NCBI GenBank assembly: GCA_003427395.1
Contig: BFEA01000242.1
Location: forward strand, 782,997 to 820,525
Source of the DNA: Chara braunii
Lineage: Eukaryota; Streptophyta; Charophyceae; Charales; Characeae
Length of the DNA: 37,529 nt
Reading direction: 5' to 3'
Position numbers and translations under genes: made by a program. The notes under the pieces are model-generated. The model did not search any database. It saw nothing but the letters and a program-made list of their open reading frames with translations, and was not told the DNA's origin. Positions 19,695-30,239 of the stretch are shown one piece after another; positions within the stretch are counted from its first letter, which is position 1, and each line of letters begins with the position of its first letter.

Positions 19695-19946
19695 CCAAGT
19701 ATATTAACGGAAAGACGAAGAGGTAAGTGAAGAATTGAGAAGAAGAGGAATACGACTCCAGGGGATTAATTGGGAAGAAAGGGATCGAGACCTAACTGTG
19801 GATGGGGCTATTGTGCACATCGTTTGTTCAAGGATTATTGTGAGCTCACAATCCCAGTGTGAAGTGAGCGGGCGTTCATTCACAATCGGTCGAGCGAGCA
19901 AATGCGGCAGGCTGGGAGGAGACCTTGCGATAATTGATACTTCCAC

Positions 19947-20176
19947 TACCTAGTTGATCCTACCAGTGACCATTTTGCTTGTCTCAAGGACTAAGTCATG
20001 CTCGTCTGAGTGCGTGCACCCTGCACTATGAACTTCGAGTGACTCATTAAAATTAGTTGTTTTTTTAATTGTTTTGTTGTATTTTTGTTTACAATAGTCT
20101 TCTTGCCACCCACGTAACTGTGTAAATCCTAGAGCTAATACATGCAACATATCTCGACTTCGGGGAAGGAATGGTC
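19947..20176 (+). pseudogene. 18S rRNA 5'-end fragment, degenerate
   Basis: It begins TACCTAGTTGATCCTACCAG, matching the universal 18S start (TACCTGGTTGATCCTGCCAG), then GCTTGTCTCAAGGACTAAG and TCATGC. Further along are TGACTCATTAAAATTAGTTG (18S GGCTCATTAAATCAGTTA), GTAACTGTGTAAATCC, TAGAGCTAATACATGCAAC and CTCGACTTCGGGGAAGG. The order and spacing follow helices 1 to about 9. Most differences are transitions (G to A, T to C), and a T-rich stretch replaces part of one helix. After about 20176 similarity fades, perhaps resuming weakly near 20255. It is a broken copy, not a working gene. Confidence 0.87.
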
Positions 20177-20910
20177 GAGGGAGAGAGGAAGCGATGAAAA
20201 CACTTACCTGGTCTTAGCGGCAGCTTGCCTGGTTGACGTTTGCCTATATTTGGTGGATGCTACGGGTAACTTCAGTGCTTTGCCACTATAGTTAGGAGCA
20301 GGGTGATTGGGTGATCGTTGTCTGGGCACTAAGCGTCATGAGAGGATAAACTTATTCGTACTTAGGGTAATGAGGAAGTGTATGTTTTCAAATTGACAAA
20401 TATGTACACTGTTTTGGTTCTCCTTCAACTCTTCATCCAAGTATTTTTGCTTACTAGACAGCATCAATTTGCACATTCTTACTCTCGATACGTGTCTTCG
20501 ACTATCGTGTCTTCGGTGTGTTCTTGTGATCTGGAGCTTTGGTTCCACTTTGAGCCAAAAGGGCAGCGGTTTCTCCGTGTGCCACCGTATGAAGAGTGTG
20601 GTGATCCAGTGATCCCGAGGTGCAATGTGGGTAGGTACTGCCCACTTTCAATCGAGCGAGGGATACTGTTGTTGTGTTTCACCGTGTGTGCTGCTGCGCA
20701 GCACTGTAACTTTGTTGTGCATTTTTACGGTGCACTCCTAGTGTTTTGCTGAATTTGTGTAGTGCATTCCGTTGTGTATCTGGTGCATAGCATTGTGGAG
20801 GTGTTGTGCACGGAGGTCAGGCATCTTGTGGAGCATATTAAGTCTCACTGAGTTGCTACGTTCCACTGAGGGGTGTTCAATATTCAGACATAATGTCTAG
20901 GCTGCATAAT
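20177..20910. other. No gene seen; GTGCA/GTTGTG-rich stretch
   Basis: From about 20580 to 20830 the plus strand is rich in GTGCA, GTTGTG and GTGTTTTGC words. A similar composition appears inverted at 36270-36570, just 3' of copy C. The 124-codon frame at 20378-20752 has no recognisable domain. Confidence 0.4.
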
Positions 20911-20915
20911 GACGG

Positions 20916-21430
20916 TGTCGAGCCTCCCGGCTCCCACCGTGGGAGCCCTCCCAACCATGTCACGCAGGAAAAAAAAAAAAAAACCAAAATAAAGAGACAA
21001 CTTGGGATGATGCATAAATAATCACACGAATCGTCGAGATGGACGTGGTCGCATCGTTCCTTCGCCGCTCTAGCCGGGTGCGCCAGCTGTACTTCCCAGG
21101 GTCCCCTACGACATGATAGGTTCTCTCGAGGCGCATTTTGCCTTCCCTAAGGGGCTGTCACCACCCTCACGGGTGTATCCCTACTGAGCTATTGACCCAC
21201 GTGCGAAAGTTTTTACATGCAATTGCAGAGGTAGGTCAGTTGAGGACGTTTGCTCGTTCGCTAGAGTATAGGTACGCTTAGTTAACGCCAAGTGGACCTG
21301 AACATTATCTGTTTCCTAGGGCGCTAATCTCCTATGTACCAAACGAATGTTGGTCGACTAGGACGGTCTCAACTAAATGTGAAACCCATAAAATAATCCT
21401 AGTCCCTTTATAATTCTCTGATCGTAGAAT
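20916..21430 (+). mobile_element. Large element, 5' part only (copy D)
   Basis: It starts TGTCGAG and then a perfect hairpin GGCTCCCA-CCG-TGGGAGCC (20929-20947), then CATGTCACGCAGGA, an A run, CCCCTACGACA, TGTCACCACCC, GGGTGTATCCC, CAATTGCAGAGGTAGGTCAG and TGCTCGTTCGCTA. These are the 5'-module landmarks of copies A, B and C. Homology with copy A continues through GTTGGTCGACTAGGACG to AATCCTAGTCCCTTTA. No linker, unit array or hairpin array follows, so the copy is truncated. Confidence 0.7.
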
Positions 21431-21499
21431 AAATAAAATCAATACACTTTTATCAAATCGCACAAGATATGATTTTGACTTGATGAGATGATCTACCAA

Positions 21500-22990
21500 G
21501 TTATCATTCCCAGCCTATATAAATGAAGAGACTATTGTACCGCCGCTTCTGAGGCAAAGGCTCGGTATTGACGAAAGATTAGGAAAGGACAATCTAACCT
21601 TTGACTTATCGTTTAGTCCATCAATGCCACCCAGCCAGAAATGACTTCTACAAGTAATTTTCACTGCTACCATGCAGATCAACAAGTGATCACGTTCCTG
21701 ACCAAAGTTTGAACTCTCGGTTTGGCCACACCTCCGCAACATATGCAGCTTGCTTGGAGAAAAGTATTATCTAGTGAATAAAAATTTTATTGGTCGCTTT
21801 GTCCCCCTGGGCAGTAATTATTTTTTTCATTCCTCGAATGATGTTTTTATTTTCATCATCAGGTTATTCAAAACAAAATTATAGCCGTTATTACTGCGCA
21901 AAAAAAATCACCTTCTAATGGGCTGGAACTTCTTTTGTCTCCAATTTTTAATTTTAACGGTGGCTCATAAGGTGACCACCCGAGAGGATATGAATTCAAT
22001 CCCCTCGTCGCCCAGGACTCGACGAGGGTTAGTCAACTCTGCGCCATCACACCCCCAACCCTGTAGGAAGTGGTCTGCGGATACTCCTTTCCCTCACCCG
22101 AGCCTGAAGACTCGGATCTCAAAGGTTGGGCCGTCACCACCGAGTCGGCGAAGTACCACCTTCGAAGAATTGGGTTCACTCCAAGTCGATAACAGGGCCG
22201 GCTTCAAAAGCATACGAACCCCCGCCCTGGATGCTTCCTAGAAAGAGAAAATACGTCCACCACATGTAAGTTTTGACTGTATTTGTCTTTGGAGGTTCAA
22301 AATAACTTGGACAAGGGTATACAGAGGAGATAGAAATGAGAACCGTTTAGACAGGTATAGGTAGATAAGGCCATTTAAAATTAAAAGGGTTAATTCTCGA
22401 GAAAAGGCTAAGTCTATTTAACTTTATCTGCTTCATTTCAATCGAATTCGTTTCACGGTACACACAGAACCACAGTTTTTCAAAGCACCGATTTCTTTTT
22501 TTTGTCGTGCAAGCAGCTGACACGTAAAAAAAATCAATCCTTTTCCATTTCTCCAACAGGCACAATCAATCTCCTTTGCAAACATCCTTCTACCCACCTG
22601 CACAGACCAAAGAGCAAAACAAACAAGTTCAAAGGAAACAAGTGCAACCCCATACTCCAGTCAGACTTTTTCATTCACATGCGAACTCACATTTCCTTTG
22701 CCTTTTCAATAAACATTCAATTAACAGGGTCAAGCAAGTGTGGGTTCACACAGGTGTGAAGGAAAATATGAGTCAATCAACTGACTGACTGGCTGACTGA
22801 CCTTGAGTGAAGTTTGATCTGGCTCACTCAAGAAAGCCGATTAATACTCCAATCAAAAGAAAATGATCGTCATAGAATATGAAAATATGCGGCTCATAAC
22901 TCCACAAGTTGTGGCCTCTCTCCTGAATCACGATCCGCGTCCTCCACCAAGTGTCCACAAAAAAACAACGGTGGACCACCACTCGTCACA
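21500..22990. other. No gene recognised; GC hairpins at 22002-22116
   Basis: The stretch 21960-22240 is GC-rich, with a perfect 9-bp hairpin CCCTCGTCG (22002-22010) / CGACGAGGG (22020-22028) and a second hairpin CCGAG...CTCGG near 22099-22116. A short (ACTG)n run is at about 22779-22802. Frames up to 107 codons show no known domain. Confidence 0.4.
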
Positions 22991-23065
22991 ACATTAATCG
23001 GTACCATGGCTGCCCTGCAGCACCACCGTCAGATCACACAGAAAAAAAAACGGCTCGACGGCGAC

Positions 23066-23560
23066 GCAAAACATCCTCAACATTTTCCTTCACAATTATG
23101 TCGCAAGCATGCCGCCAAACGAACAACATTCCCTCCACAAAAAAAAAATATCCACGTCCCCGTTTATTTCGGCAGCATGACCTCACCGGATACATTGTCG
23201 TTGTCGCGCCGCTGATCAAATCATAACCCCACGCACATTAAAAAAGATGTCGGCGCCGTGCGGCAAATTCGACAACACATTCCCTCTAAAAATAAGTTGT
23301 CGCCGAGTCAAAATTTCGGCAGCGTAACCCCAACACGTCACCAAAATGCCTTTTACTGCCAAAAAGAATCGGACAACACTACCGCACCACTGTCAAAAAA
23401 TGTTGCCAACACCACCGAAAATCGGGCAGCGCTTCCACGCCGCTGCCAATAACGTTGCCGCCGTCGAAAAAAAAAATTTAAGCAGCGCTTTCTCGCCGTC
23501 ATCGCAGTTCTGCAAAAACAAAATATAAAAAAAACAGCAGTACCTTCCCCACGGCCGTCG
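23066..23560 (+). repeat. Degenerate ~54-bp tandem repeat with CGGCAGCGCTTCC core
   Basis: The core (AAAATCGGGCAGCGCTTCCA and variants) falls at about 23318, 23371, 23425, 23481 and 23535, a spacing of 53-56 bp. Weaker copies lie at about 23071, 23120, 23171 and 23263. A-rich spacers alternate with GC-rich CGCCG words. The core resembles the motif of the 123-bp units in the large element (for example at 12876-12895). The 132-codon minus frame here is a by-product. Confidence 0.7.
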
Positions 23561-23779
23561 TCATGGCTGCGGCTATGGTAGGCAACACCTCCACCCTTGC
23601 TGAGATGGTGGTTATGACAGTCTCTTCTCTCATCCTCCACTGCAGCTCCAACAACTCCTCTCACCAACTGGCCTGCACTCAAGTAGAGTGTGGGCAGCAC
23701 ATCAAATGTGTGAGGCAACTGCTGGTCAGCCCAAGTTTTATAGCTAGCCAAAGGCTGAGGGCAGTTGCTTGCCCTTAGC

Positions 23780-25110
23780 CAAAAATCGTAATTGGGCCCA
23801 ACCCTTGATCAAAAACGAGATCAAGGGTTAAAATCCTTGATGTTCCCCTAGGAACACTAGATTTTCAGCCCCAGCAATGCACCTGGCCGCTACCGCAGGC
23901 TAGGCGCAGATGCAAATGGTTGAACTAAGTCATTTACAGCAGACTGTTTGAACCCAACATTTTGCCGTCAACTCATGATCCAGATGCTTCTTTGCCCTGC
24001 ATTTGGTCTTAGACCATTATCAGATTCGCGACCGACTTTTTTTTTTTTTTTTCCTAACTCTTCTTCTTCCTTTCGTTACTTTGGCAGCCTTGTTTTTCCC
24101 CAAAGGAGGGAAGCAAAATAAATTAAAGAAAAAAAAGAAAGAATTAATTAAAATAAAAAACCAAAATAAAATAAAACTATCTTGTTTTCCCTCAGTCCTA
24201 CTTTACTGGCAGTGTGTGCTCAACAGTGCCCGTTGAGCCACCCCACCTATTAAAAGGCAGTCCCAAGTTCAGACCCCATAACAATCAAGTGAGGGTATCA
24301 AAAAGTACCCCAATTTTGATGATTTTTAATTAAAAACTCGCTATATAACAAAATCTGAAAAAAATCAAGCGCGTGGATTAGTTACCCACGCATCCACAGA
24401 AAAAAAAAATCAAAGTCGCAAAAACTCATTTCGATCATCAAAAAAATGTTGACGCGAACCAAAAAACAAACACAAATAATATAATTGTTTTCCCCCAGGT
24501 GCCTTGCCAACGAGGCAGGGCAAATCTCATGTGAGGCATCAACTGCCTCACCCACCTCAAACTCACACTAATGTTGTAATGTCTTGTATTGGGCTACAAT
24601 CATAGCAAAAGAGATGTTTTATTGTTTGTTCTCATGGAGTAAAACCAGCAGCCCTCTTATATGAAGGGCTGCAGCCCAGTAGGTCGCTCAATACAGCCTT
24701 AGGCAGGGTCCGCCTGCCCCCTTTTGCAACCCCAGCCGCATTGTCGTCGACACGACGGCCGCTCAGTTCCACGACACGCATGTCGTGATCACATACATGA
24801 TATGGTCACCATGTATAACTCACCTGGACCCAGGAATGCGCAACCTACGTCGCGCAACATCCTTTAGGTAGGGTCGTCTGGTTATAGGTCTTCGTCGACC
24901 GCATACCTCCGTGGCTTCGACAAACGCGAAGCATTGCCAATTACTATCGTTACCCTCGAATGCCACAATCGTACGGACTAAAACTCAAAAACTTTTAGTC
25001 TCTCAGTCATGGTTTAGATCTGAATATACTTTCGGCAGATAACTTATCTCATCAAGTTATGAAGCTCGGATAACCCTTTACTAAGTCAGACATCGTCCGA
25101 CATTTAAAAA
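23780..25110. other. No gene seen; scattered small palindromes
   Basis: Structures include GCAGCCCT/AGGGCTGC (about 24649-24674, with TATAT in the loop), CACGACA/TGTCGTG (24771-24788) and ATACATG/CATGTAT nearby. A poly-T tract lies at 24038-24051. Frames are short and unremarkable. Confidence 0.4.
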
Positions 25111-25116
25111 CACGGG

Positions 25117-25142
25117 GCAGATACCCTTGTCAGGGTTTCTGC
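25117..25142 (+). other. Third copy of the ACCCTTGTNAGGGT hairpin
   Basis: Arms GCAGATACCCT and AGGGTTTCTGC pair with a single T-T mismatch around TTGT-like bases, followed by ACCGACAAC. The motif and the downstream GCACCGACA match 17388-17425. It lies just outside the 3' end of copy B. Confidence 0.7.
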
Positions 25143-25329
25143 ACCGACAACAGTTTGGTCTGAGGTGAGACGTTTCGGATTAGATGGGCGACCAGACTCT
25201 TACAAGGAGGCCATTGTTGTGACTTGGAGGCCGATTATAGTGTTTTTACGCTGTTTTTGGACCGTGGCTTAACCGTCTTATTGTGATTATGGTCGTCATT
25301 GCGAGACTCTCTAGAGTTTGAAGATAACA

Positions 25330-25560
25330 AGGCTCTCTCGCGCGAGTTGAGTCGTCCCCTTCCTATATCTTGAGATTTCGAAACCCTTATTTTTGTCCTT
25401 CTTACTCCCAGTCTAGTCCTTCAGCTACGAGAGGAAGTCGGCAGGCGGGATTGGAAACATGTAGGACCGCATCGAGGTTTTGTAGGAGTTTCACCTCACC
25501 GATTGCGGCTTGAAACGTGAGCGAGGTTTTGGAAACAGAGAATTTTCAGGTATATCTCGT
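25330..25560 (-). repeat. 3' module of large element (copy B)
   Basis: The minus strand gives GAGATATACCTGAAAATTC, CCTCGCTCACG, GCCGCAATCGGTGAGG, CCTACATG, TCCCGCCTGCCGACTTCC and AATCTCAAGATATAGG, parallel to 14190-14400 in copy A and 35870-36080 in copy C. Confidence 0.7.
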
Positions 25561-25796
25561 GTTTCTATGTGAGCCCACTAAACCCCTATCAGTACATCTC
25601 TCTATTTTGTCTATATGCATGCGTCCCGATGAATTTTTGTTTCTTGTTCAAGATTTAATCCAGATTAAGTAAAGAAAATGCATGCGTGAAAATTCATTTA
25701 TTATTTTTGTTTGTTTGGATATAGACAAAGAGGGATAAACTGGGGGAAGGTGAGAGGAAGTTGGTTTTGTTTGTGTTGGCCGAGTTTTAAATAGTC

Positions 25797-26225
25797 AAAC
25801 ATTATTTGTAAGATGAATAACTTTATCGTTTTGTTTATTATGTTTTTTAAAGGACCAAGCATTGTTTGTAAAATGAATGACTTAGTTAGCTTGTTTTTTT
25901 ACTTGTTTTCTCCACAACCAGGCATTGTTTCTAAGATAAATGGTCTGGTTGTTGTTTCTTTAGGACTTTGACTGCTTAAACTATTAGAGTCAGACATTGT
26001 TCTTAAGATGAATGGTCTAACCACTGTTTATTTATGAGGTGATTTCTTAACAGACTTTGAGCATTGTTTCTAAGATGAATGGCCCAAGGTACTCTACTTT
26101 CTTTGATACTAAAAAAAATAGTTGACATTGTTTCTTATATGAATGACTCAACTCTTTGGATATTTCTTCCAAGAGAGGTTTAGACCAAATGACTAAGCAT
26201 TGTTTATAAGATGAATGGTTTAGTC
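25797..26225 (-). repeat. Hairpin array, first part (copy B)
   Basis: Seven cassettes carry CATTGTTTCTAAGATGAATG or close variants, the complement of the copy A core. Pairing flanks include AACCAGG/TCTGGTT (25916-25950), GT.AGA/TCT.AC (25989-26022), CTTTGAG/CCCAAGG (26055-26089, one mismatch and one wobble), AGTTGA/TCAACT (26120-26153) and GACTAAG/TTTAGTC (26191-26225, one wobble). The one- or two-base bulge sits at the position complementary to the C bulge in copy A. The first two cassettes pair weakly. Confidence 0.88.
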
Positions 26226-26292
26226 TGAAGCCACAAATACTTAATGAGAACTGAGAATAAGACTCTCTATATTTTTACTATTCACATATATA

Positions 26293-27230
26293 CAGGGTAA
26301 CCGGCGTTTGGGACGGACCGAACGCCCGAACCCGAACGCCCGAACGTATGGGACCCCTTGGGGATGCGTTCGGNNNNNNNNNNNNNNNNNNNNNNNNNNN
26401 NNNNNNNNNNNNNNNNNNNNNNNNNNNNNNNNNNNNNNNNNNNNNNNNNNNNNNNNNNNNNNNNNNNNNNNNNNNNNNNNNNNNNNNNNNNNNNNNNNNN
26501 NNNNNNNNNNNNNNNNNNNNNNNNNNNNNNNNNNNNNNNNNNNNNNNNNNNNNNNNNNNNNNNNNNNNNNNNNNNNNNNNNNNNNNNNNNNNNNNNNNNN
26601 NNNNNNAAAAACATCTGAAAAAAATATATGTTATGGAGAAAACTAAATTAAACAAGATTTGTTTGAGCATTACATCCGAATTCCTTACCAAATTTGAAGT
26701 AAAAACAAAATACGAAAAACAAATACTAATAATAAAAATAAATAAAAATTAAAAAAAAAAAATTAGTGAGTGCGCGAGCATGTTTTCGACACCGCAATCT
26801 TTGGCGATTTTTTTTTTTTTTTTTGGCATAGCTAAATGCCTTGAATTTTCAGATTTGTACTTCACATAATACAAAACCCACTAAAAAAGTTTCAAAAAAT
26901 AATAAAATTGCTTAGACCCCGAACTAAAATGAAAACAAAAAAGAAAAAGTGAAAAAATACGTGGGCGAGCACGTTTTAACACCGCCATCTTTGGCGATTT
27001 TTAATTCTTATTGGGCTTAGCCAAATGACTTGAAAATTTACAGGCATGTACCTCACGTCATAGAGAACTCGCAAAAATAAATTCAGAAAAAAACAATTAT
27101 TATCTGGCCCCAAAATAATGTTTCGCGGGGGCTGAACGTCGTCGGGTTCGGACCCCGTACGGGACCCCGAACGCTCGTGCGTGCGGAGGTCTGTCTGGGG
27201 ACCTCCGTACATACGGGCTGGTGACGCTGC
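26293..27230 (+). mobile_element. Family M element, copy M4, containing an assembly gap
   Basis: It starts CAGGGTAACCGGC after a TA run. It ends in CTGGTGACGCTGC, which read inward gives GCAGCGTCACCAGC, then TA again. It contains the GC-rich GAACGCCCGAACG block, 233 Ns (26374-26606), TTACCAAATTTGAAG and the ~190-bp internal duplication with (A/G)CACCGC(A/C)(A/C)TCTTTGGCG near 26790 and 26982. It is the inverse of copy M1. It lies inside the hairpin array of copy B, so it inserted after that copy. Confidence 0.75.
26374..26606. other. Assembly gap (233 Ns)
   Basis: Unresolved bases replace the part of family M that in copies M1 and M3 holds homopolymer A/T and G runs, a likely cause of the gap. 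All frames through it are meaningless. Confidence 0.99.
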
Positions 27231-27627
27231 ATATATATATACATATATGTATATATATATATGTATATATATATCGTCACAAACGGAACTGTCCGGTAAA
27301 TTGTAGGCAGAGAGAGAGAATAGGACAACAAACGAGGGGTTGTGACAAACTGTTTCGTCGGAGTTTCACCGATTCATCAGGAGGCTGAACCCTCAATAGC
27401 CTGCAGAATCCCCTCACTGATTACACTGTAAATGATAATCTACCTTAACCAAAATCAAAGTAGACTATCACTCACCCACACCAGATGGAAAACTCTACAG
27501 ANATAATCTACCTTAACCAAAATCAAAGTAGACTATCACTCACCCACACCAGATGGAAAACTCTACAGACTGTCGGTTCACACCCCATCACAAGCCAGCA
27601 AACATCCACGAAACAAAGAAAGGTTTG

Positions 27628-27704
<77 letters not shown>
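27231..27704 (+). mobile_element. Second TA-associated element with flanking (TA)n tracts
   Basis: Between TA runs at 27231-27272 and 27629-27704 lies about 355 bp beginning TCGTCACAAACGGAACTGTC, whose terminus matches the fragment at 2272-2304. It holds an apparent 67-bp direct repeat (27435-27501 and 27503-27569) separated by one N. Non-coding. Confidence 0.55.
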
Positions 27705-27706
<2 letters not shown>

Positions 27707-27796
27707 AACATGGTAAGTCGAGCATTGTCTTACGGTCGCGTTGGACATTAAGCACATAAAGATATATATCATCTGATCATTAAACAATTCAGGCCT

Positions 27797-27836
27797 GACT
27801 ATGCACTATTTTTAAGATAAATGATTTAGTTATATG
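27797..27836 (-). repeat. Hairpin array, remaining cassette (copy B)
   Basis: ACTA...TAGT arms enclose a degenerate CACTATTTTTAAGATAAATG core. It is separated from the other cassettes by the nested TA-associated cluster. The following 27890-27930 sequence matches the region just upstream of the first cassette in copy A. Confidence 0.6.
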
Positions 27837-28099
27837 CTCAATGAAGAGAGACCTAGTTGTACAACATGTTCGTGTATCAGTAAGTTTTTGGTTGGGCATT
27901 GTTGCCCTATGTAAGATGGGATAAAGGATTAATCAATTGAAGGTTCAACCAACTACTTACATAAAATATAACTTGAATTTTTTTGTGAGAGACTTATCTT
28001 GGTTGTATGTGTTAATATAATTTTTAGTTTAGCTTAAGTTATTTTATGATAGGCAGTTGCTTTAGATGATCGCCATATACTGGAATTACAGGAGTCTCA

Positions 28100-28720
28100 T
28101 ACTTGTCTTTATATAAATTTCGGAAAGACACTTTCATTAAAGGAAGTGTTGTCCAAATTTTTACAAATTGAAAGATTTAATCAAAATTTTATTTTTACAA
28201 ACTCAACATTTGTTTAAATTCATATTTGACTTAGTGAAAAACTGAAAAGCTCACTTTTTTCTTGCAAATGTTGCCCAAATTTTCGCTAAATCGGAGAGTT
28301 AAACCAAATTTGACTTTGTGAAGTTAAAATTATTTGTTTATTTATATTTATTTTTTTATAAATTTTGGAAATCATTTTTTTATAGGGGAAGTGTTGTCGA
28401 AATTTTTATAAATCTAAAAGGTTGATCAAATTTTATCTTGGCATAGCTCAAGTTTTATCTTTGAATTTATATCTGACTTGGTATAAATATGAGAGACCTA
28501 CTTCTCTAAAGGAGATGTTGCTCAAATTTTTACTAAATTAAAAAGTTGGACAAAATTTGTCTCTGTAAAGTTAAAGATCGTTTTCAAATTTTATATTCAG
28601 TTGAGGGAGTGCTGTTGATTTTTTTTTAGTTTCAAGGAATTATATTATATTTTGATAAGAAAAACTTTGACGATCCATCCAATATAGGGGACGCGTTGCC
28701 AAAATTTTCCTTATTCTTTT
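28100..28720 (-). repeat. ~123-bp unit array (copy B)
   Basis: The inverted motif GTTG(C/T)C followed by AAATTTTT falls at about 28148, 28270, 28393, 28517, 28611 and 28695. Spacing is 122-124 bp for the first three intervals and shorter for the last two. AT-rich and non-coding. Confidence 0.85.
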
Positions 28721-28906
28721 TATACTCATTGAGAGATTTAAATTTAGCTTTATAAGAATTTGAGTGAGATGTGATAGGGGGTTTTATTCTCCATACACTT
28801 AAAGTTTAGTGTTGGGATTTGGCGTGTACTGTATTACAAGTCTTATTGAGTCACCTTGATTCAATATTTGACTAGTTTCAGGTCAATCCAACATTGATCG
28901 TCTTCT

Positions 28907-28922
28907 GTTATCTTTTGATAAC
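28907..28922 (-). other. Linker hairpin (copy B)
   Basis: GTTATC-TTTT-GATAAC. Flanks on the minus strand match copy A: GAGTTGAGCCGAAAAACTG upstream and AGAAGACGATC downstream. Confidence 0.8.
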
Positions 28923-29507
28923 ACGTCAGTTTTTCGGCTCAACTCTAACTCACCCTCGCTGCTCAACCTATGAATTTAAAAAGGGTAGAGTATTTTTTTT
29001 TTAAAGGTTGGATAAAGACTGGGGCTTGTGTGGATAAGGCAAGGGGTATGAGTGCAGGGAGTGGTTGAACTTGGCCCCGTGTAGTGGGTGGTTTGTCGAT
29101 GATTGAATTTTTTATGTGATTGCAAATTTTTTTGGTGAGTTGAAGTTGGGATTGACTTTGTCTCCTCTCATGTGTATATTTTGAAGGGAGTCACATTGTG
29201 ATTGTGAGAGTGATCGCTTCGTGTCTTATAACCCCGTTATAACTTTATGTTGCGGATTCCGAGAAGTCTACTTCCAAAAGATTTGTATTGAGAGGAAGAG
29301 GAGATCTTTTTTTACCTTTGCTTCTTTTGATTTTTTTTTTAGTTGGACGTTGAGGTATGTGGCGACTGTCAAAGTCAAACCCCTTTACCTGTTTCCATAC
29401 CTCTGAAGATGGAGCTCTTTTTTCAGGGACATAGACGTTTTGTCACCTCAAAGGTCCGAAGCCCATCTACCACTCCTTCCTGTAGGATCCAGAAGAGGGT
29501 AGGTCTC

Positions 29508-29527
29508 ACAATCGCACTTGCGATTGT
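29508..29527 (-). other. Middle-segment hairpin (copy B)
   Basis: Perfect 8-bp arms ACAATCGC and GCGATTGT around ACTT. Flanking sequence aligns with 11350-11410 of copy A, where the hairpin arms are GCACGGCTG and CAGCCGTGC. Confidence 0.7.
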
Positions 29528-29653
29528 CAAGCGTCAAGAAATTAACCTTTCAAGAGATGTGTTAGCCGACGCTTAAGTGTTGAAAGCAACCCTCAAAGTC
29601 ATCGAGGGCAACATGATTATAGGTACCACATAGTACACCATCCTCGCAACTGC

Positions 29654-29679
29654 TTGATTAGCCATGCATGGCTAATCAA
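29654..29679. other. Perfect 26-bp palindrome
   Basis: Both halves read TTGATTAGCCATG, centred on ATGCAT. It lies in the middle segment of copy B. Copy A at the matching place (about 11210-11235) has flanks in common (CATAT before, CAAGCAGT after) but no palindrome. Confidence 0.95.
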
Positions 29680-29939
29680 TATGACAAAACCAACGTCGCA
29701 GCGACATTTATTAAGAGTCTCTCGAGCGATGCTCATCTATCGTCTGTTATCAAAAGGTTAGTGGTTGGATACGAAAAAGGGACTAGGAGTGATTTACGTT
29801 GGGACTCTGATTTTATTGAACTATACCTCGTGGTTAGATGGATCGTCCTGGTCAACTGACTTAGAGTCGAGTTTGGGAGATTTGGCCCCAGAGCGTCAGT
29901 TCGCGTATGGGTCCGATTATAGCATTCGGCCGAGCGTAC

Positions 29940-30239
29940 CCCCTATGCTTCAGCGTAAGAGAAAACGCCTTCATATGGGCCACATTTGCAATTGCACTCT
30001 AGCAACTTCCGCACGTGGTTCGGTAGCTCGGCGGGTATATGTCTATCCAAGGGTGGTGACAGCCGCTTGGGCAGAGGTAAGTTGTGCCTCGCGTGGCCCC
30101 TATCTTGTCATAAGGATTCGTGAGAGGTGAGGTTGGCGCACTTGACCTGAGTAGCTAAAGCTCCCTTTCGATAAAAGTCCTGCGAAATCCTGCGTGACAA
30201 GGCCAGAAGGGTCCCCCTGCGGGACCGATGATCTCGACA
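29940..30239 (-). repeat. 5' module of large element (copy B)
   Basis: The minus strand reads TGTCGAG, hairpin GGTCCC-GCAGG-GGGACC (30210-30226), CTTGTCACGCAGGA, CTTATGACAAGATAGG, GCTGTCACCACCC, CAATTGCAAATGTGGCCC and CGTTTTCTCTTACGCT. It aligns with the 5' modules of A, C and D. Confidence 0.75.

Larger units (their letters stand above)
25260..30239 (-). mobile_element. Large unclassified element, copy B (inverted, interrupted)
   Basis: Read on the minus strand from 30239, it shows the full order of copy A: TGTCGAG start and 5' module (30239-29940), middle segment, AATCACAATGTGACTCC block (about 29205), GTTATC linker hairpin (28907-28922), 123-bp units (28700-28148), hairpin array (27836-25797) and 3' module (25560-25330). 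A cluster of TA-associated elements at about 26285-27790 splits the hairpin array. Excluding this, the copy is about 3.5 kb. No coding region is preserved. It has no 1-kb deletion, unlike copy C. Confidence 0.75.

Noticed and set aside
19837-19852. 16-bp palindrome ATTGTGAGCTCACAAT resembling the lac operator
   Set aside because: The host is eukaryotic and nothing nearby is bacterial; a short palindrome resembling a known operator is coincidence.
21961-22005. Possible tRNA or SINE with A- and B-box-like words
   Set aside because: The B-box match is partial, box spacing is too short for a tRNA, and no cloverleaf forms.
26278-26752. Several frames of 86-137 codons
   Set aside because: They run through 233 Ns and have no meaning.
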